From JAITWN01 sp964437335 (GTDB lineage: Bacteria; Pseudomonadota; Gammaproteobacteria; SZUA-140), in the NCBI GenBank assembly GCA_964437335.1, contig CAYTGL010000036.1, positions 1-25,542 of the forward strand: DNA of 25,542 bases, written 5' to 3'. Below, in pieces: positions 22,828 to 25,542 of this stretch; position 1 is the stretch's first letter; the number at the start of each line of letters is the position of its first letter. The position numbers were made by a program, and so were the translations under genes. Below the pieces are notes generated by a model. The model was not told where the DNA came from. It did not search any database and saw only the letters and a list, made by a program, of their open reading frames with translations.

Positions 22828-23040
22828 CTATGCGGCAACGTCGACGAATTCGACAGACGAGGGCGGAGGAATGGGTTGGCCGTCGGCCTTCAGACTCTCG
22901 ATATGCAATGCAATGGCTTCCTGGATCAGGCTGACGACTTCCTCCCGGGTCTCCGCGACGGCGACACAGCCGGGCAGATCAAGGACATAAGCGCCAAAGC
23001 CGGTGGCGCTTCTTTCGATGATAACCGCGTAACGCATCAT
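22828..23040 (-). CDS. hicB: HicB-family antitoxin (short form)
   Basis: 70 residues with the HicB partial RNase H-like fold: YAVIIERSATGFGAYVLDLPGC, then ETREEVVSLIQEAIALHIESL and a Pro-rich end. It neutralises the adjacent HicA toxin. The C-terminal DNA-binding domain found in longer HicB proteins is missing, so operon autoregulation, if any, must work differently. The ATG overlaps the stop of hicA as ATGA, giving translational coupling. Confidence 0.92.
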   Translation of the reverse strand: MMRYAVIIERSATGFGAYVLDLPGCVAVAETREEVVSLIQEAIALHIESLKADGQPIPPPSSVEFVDVAA

Positions 23041-23237
23041 CCCGATCCTCGATTCTTAAGGCCTGCCTGTTTAAGTATCGCATTTAATGTTCCTGAAGGC
23101 ACGTCTCCTCCGGGCTTTCCGGCGACTGTTATGGTTCCGGATCTCGCCGGATGCTTGAATTGCCGATGACTGCCGCGCATACGTACCTGACGCCAGTCTT
23201 CTTTTTCAATCATTCCTATCAACTCCCTGATTTTCAT
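23037..23237 (-). CDS. hicA: HicA-family mRNA interferase toxin
   Basis: 66 residues with the dsRBD-like HicA fold: MKIRELIGMIEKEDW, catalytic H24 in RGSHRQFKHP, then GTITVAGKPGGDVPSGTLNAILKQAGL. HicA cleaves mRNA when free of HicB. GGAGGA lies immediately upstream of the ATG at 23237 on the minus strand. It is the first gene of the toxin-antitoxin pair and divergent from the winged-helix regulator at 23400. Confidence 0.94.
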   Translation of the reverse strand: MKIRELIGMIEKEDWRQVRMRGSHRQFKHPARSGTITVAGKPGGDVPSGTLNAILKQAGLKNRGSG

Positions 23238-23328
23238 TCCTCCATGCTAGGGGCTGTCCATGGCTCTGGTGCACTGGAGACAGTCTGGTTTCGGTCTTTC
23301 TTTCTGGCTGATTCATTTTTTCTGATAG

Positions 23329-23349
23329 AATTATCATCTGATGATAATT
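23329..23349. promoter_or_regulatory. Palindromic operator between hicA and the TumA-like regulator
   Basis: AATTATCATC (23329-23338), a single T, and its perfect complement (23340-23349) form a 21-bp palindrome in an A+T-rich gap, 50 bases before the regulator's start. The form suits a dimeric winged-helix repressor controlling its own gene. Because hicA diverges from here it could be affected too. Confidence 0.6.
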
Positions 23350-23399
23350 AGGGGCGGGAACGTCGACAGGGTCCTCAAACAGATCAAAGGTAACTGACC

Positions 23400-23750
23400 A
23401 TGAGAAAGATCACGATCGGCATACTGCCGCAGGAAAAGATCCGTCAACGACTGTTCGCGATCGCCAGAGGCGAATACAAGCCCGGAAGAGGCGAACCGAA
23501 GGTCTGGTTTACCTCGATGAAATCCGTCGCCGAGGTCCTCAGCGACAGGAATCGCGCGTTACTGCGGGCGATCGCGGAGATGGAGCCCGAATCCCTGCAG
23601 GAACTGGCCGAGATCACCGGACGCAAGCCCGGCAATCTTTCGCGTACCCTGAAAACCCTGTCAGGTTATGGCTTCGTCGAATTGAAGCGGGAAAACGGCA
23701 AGTTAAGGCCGGTAGCAAGGGCGACGGAATTCAGGATACTTGCCGCATAG
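23400..23750 (+). CDS. Winged-helix DNA-binding protein, HVO_A0114/TumA-like antitoxin
   Basis: 116 residues. The N-terminus MRKITIGILPQEKIRQRLFAIARGE is followed by WFTSMKSVAEVLSDRNRALLRAIAEMEPES and a winged helix-turn-helix (LQELAEITGRKPGNLSRTLKTLSGYGFVEL). This arrangement is that of the HVO_A0114 family, which acts as antitoxin TumA with the TumE (DUF6516) toxin. No TumE-like gene is seen on either side, so it may be an orphan or use another partner. A perfect palindrome lies upstream at 23329-23349. No strong ribosome binding site is visible beyond AAAGG (23386-23390). Confidence 0.8.
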   Translation: MRKITIGILPQEKIRQRLFAIARGEYKPGRGEPKVWFTSMKSVAEVLSDRNRALLRAIAEMEPESLQELAEITGRKPGNLSRTLKTLSGYGFVELKRENGKLRPVARATEFRILAA

Positions 23751-24003
23751 GAGAAAAGGTCTGACGCCGGATACACGAATTTGACGCGACGGAAAAAAGG
23801 GGCTCGCTCCATCTCCTTTTCTGATACGTTAACGACTCGCATCAGTTGCGCGCCGAAGTGGTACGAGCCTTGCGCAAGCAAGGGGAGCGTCACTTTGGCG
23901 ACGTCAGTCGTATGTGAGCGGTGCACTCCCGCCCAACATAGCACCGCATCTTCAGCGAGTGAATATCGCTTACGCGGCGTCTGATTGTCTTTTTTTCTAC
24001 TGC

Positions 24004-25542
24004 TCATCTCAGTTTTTCGACATCACTCAGCCGCCAGGTCTTGTCGTATAGCGGTTCAAGCGGGCCATAGAAGCGAATCATCGGGAACCAGCCCTTCCCG
24101 GAGACGGTCCGGATCCAGTTCTTGTCCTGACCCTTGGGCATCTCCGGCCCGAAGTAGATATCCACGGACCCGTCGGCGTTGCTCTCGGGATCGGTGTACT
24201 TGCTGACCGACGGGAATGGCTGGCCATTCTGCAACTCGGAGCGGCTGAGCGCGTCGTAGACCAGTACGGACCAGAAATCCTTGGCAGGCACGTTGGTCGG
24301 GATGTGCAACTTGTAGTTCTTCGCACCATCGAGGAAATCGCCGTCGGCATCCTTATAGGTCCATAGGTAATAGGAGCCGACGCCGATGTTTTTCGCCATC
24401 ATGGCCGGCGAGTTGCCCAACGCCATGTAGTAGGCGTAGGCGCGGCGATCGACTTCCAGGACGCCGTTTTTGAGGAAATCGTAGGGCACGTCGCCGATGT
24501 ACTGCCATTTGCGGTCGTCGTAGTAATAAGTGTCCGGAATTGGCGAAGCAAAACTATTGGCCCGCGCGATGGCGCTTGCGGTGCGGGCTGCATCCGAGAG
24601 CAACGCCTTGGTCTTCTCGTCAGGGTTGAACGGCTTGCCTTTCTCGATGCCGATGGACTGCATATAGAATCGTTCGAGCGGCGTGAAGACTTCAGCCGGC
24701 TCCTCGTCTACGAGCTGGGCCAGCATTTCGAAGAACACGATGGTGTCCGGGTGAATCGTGTCGATGGCCTTGCCCGAGCCATTGAGAAACTCCATCGCCG
24801 GTGGGTTGGCCGCCCTGGCTAGCGGGTAGATCTTGATCTGCTTCATGAGCGCCACGGCCTGGTCAGTCTTGCCGTCCACCTTGAAGCCGCGCACTCCGAA
24901 ACTGACGGTGAACGTGGGCGATTTGAAGACGAAGTACCCGTCCGGCACTTCGCCTGTATACCCCGGAGGGAGAAACAGGTACTTGCCGCCCTTGCCCTTG
25001 TCCGGTCCGGGAATGCCGATGTCCACAAGATAGCGCTGCAATGCGTCCATCGCGAAGCCGAGCATCTTGGGCGGCGCTTCGACGACGGTCGGCCCGTCGA
25101 TCTTCAGGTTCATATGGCCCAGCGCGTAGACCGTCTCCGTATTTGCCGTGAGCAGGATCGTCTCGGCGTCCATCAGCGTTTCCCAGATGATCACCTGGTT
25201 GGAACGCCTGGCGCCGAAATTCGCGAGGCCACGATGCTCTGCGACGATGGAGACGGGTGGGATCTGGGCGAGATAGACCTCGACGGCCCGGTTGAACTTC
25301 AATTGTTCGAGCAGTGCCTCGGCCGCCGCCGGCGTGGGATAGCCGTTCTTGAACTCGAATTCACCGAACCGGGTCTTGACGGTCTCCGTTCCGATCCAGC
25401 CATGATGGTCGGCCGGCTTGGGATCCTGAGCTTGTGCAGACAAACAGCCTGAGGTCAACCCGCCTAACAGGCAACCGATAACGACCAGGATAGTTCCTTC
25501 GGTTAAGTGGACACCCTGAGCTAACGAGCCAGGGGTGCCGAA
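24004..25542 (-). CDS. Secreted DUF1254/DUF1214 domain protein, 5' end not resolved
   Basis: About 500 residues seen. The DUF1254 part (PTPAAAEALLEQLKFNRAVE, then ANTETVYALGHMNLKIDGPTVVEAP) is followed by the DUF1214 part (YYDDRKWQYIGDVPYDFLKNG, then AYAYYMALGNSP, FWSVLVYDALSRSELQNG and a final WFPMIRFYGPLEPLYDKTW). The family is common in secreted bacterial proteins and of uncertain function. A signal-peptide-like stretch (ILVVIGCLLGGLTSGCLSAQA-QD) precedes the mature part. The frame runs open to the window edge without an ATG. TTG 25458 would cut the signal peptide in half, so the true start is a rarer codon near 25488, lies beyond the window, or was lost at an upstream junction. Confidence 0.82.
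   Translation of the reverse strand, partial: FGTPGSLAQGVHLTEGTILVVIGCLLGGLTSGCLSAQAQDPKPADHHGWIGTETVKTRFGEFEFKNGYPTPAAAEALLEQLKFNRAVEVYLAQIPPVSIVAEHRGLANFGARRSNQVIIWETLMDAETILLTANTETVYALGHMNLKIDGPTVVEAPPKMLGFAMDALQRYLVDIGIPGPDKGKGGKYLFLPPGYTGEVPDGYFVFKSPTFTVSFGVRGFKVDGKTDQAVALMKQIKIYPLARAANPPAMEFLNGSGKAIDTIHPDTIVFFEMLAQLVDEEPAEVFTPLERFYMQSIGIEKGKPFNPDEKTKALLSDAARTASAIARANSFASPIPDTYYYDDRKWQYIGDVPYDFLKNGVLEVDRRAYAYYMALGNSPAMMAKNIGVGSYYLWTYKDADGDFLDGAKNYKLHIPTNVPAKDFWSVLVYDALSRSELQNGQPFPSVSKYTDPESNADGSVDIYFGPEMPKGQDKNWIRTVSGKGWFPMIRFYGPLEPLYDKTWRLSDVEKLR

Noticed and set aside
23341..23397. 18-residue ORF (MIIRGGNVDRV...) just before the TumA-like gene, as a remnant of a TumE toxin
   Set aside because: It starts inside the palindromic operator, has no ribosome binding site and does not resemble the C-terminus of TumE/DUF6516 proteins.
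23666..24007. Minus-strand ORF of 113 codons starting as ATGA on the DUF1254 stop
   Set aside because: It overlaps the end of the winged-helix gene in antisense by 85 bases, lacks a ribosome binding site distinct from the upstream gene and matches no family I know. The ATGA overlap alone is not enough; it could be a degraded element.
1..25542. CRISPR arrays, tRNA or rRNA genes, phage structural genes, exosortase/PEP-CTERM components
   Set aside because: I looked for regularly spaced direct repeats, tRNA-like cloverleaf stretches and the relevant protein motifs and saw none. In particular no PEP-CTERM tail was found that would make the kinase/EBP pair a PrsK/PrsR system.

Overview
The window is high-GC proteobacterial chromosome, most likely Gammaproteobacteria or Betaproteobacteria. 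That reading rests on typA, uup, a two-domain PPK2, an MscS-family channel, hicAB and -24/-12 promoters; no rRNA or other phylogenetic marker is present to settle it. Most genes are ordinary housekeeping or envelope functions. The block from about 1.6 to 15.0 kb is not ordinary.

Layout: the 3' part of typA (2-1525) is followed by a regulatory block. It holds a sigma54-activator response regulator (1863-3230) with a CHASE2 histidine kinase (3234-5483), then a very large secreted FecR-TPR-beta-barrel protein (5921-9283). An accessory patch follows (9413-10983): an AT-rich orphan, the tail of a REP-associated transposase with a REP-like hairpin, and an Rpn-family nuclease. The block resumes with a small DUF2892-like membrane protein (11248-11556), a receiver-only regulator (11843-12241) with a PAS histidine kinase (12258-14315), and a second DUF2892-like protein (14683-14979).

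The main result is that five transcription units in this block each carry a sigma54-type promoter with exact GG-N10-GC spacing. About 100-155 bp upstream of each lies a pair of inverted repeats of the form TATCY-N4-RGATA, with centres 21-22 bp apart. This looks like a local sigma54 regulon. Its activator is most simply the EBP encoded at 1863, which would also control its own operon. The system would couple a periplasmic CHASE2 sensor to an outer-membrane FecR/TPR/barrel protein, two small inner-membrane proteins and a second two-component pair. The signal and physiological output cannot be read from the sequence.

The right part holds an MFS transporter (minus strand) whose C-terminus runs into a REP-type palindrome. 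Next come four co-directional genes: a SET-domain protein, PPK2, an MscS-like channel and a SprT-like metalloprotein. They are followed by uup (minus), a hicAB toxin-antitoxin pair (minus), a TumA-like winged-helix regulator with a palindromic operator, and a secreted DUF1254/DUF1214 protein (minus). The frame of the last gene runs open to the window edge without an ATG.
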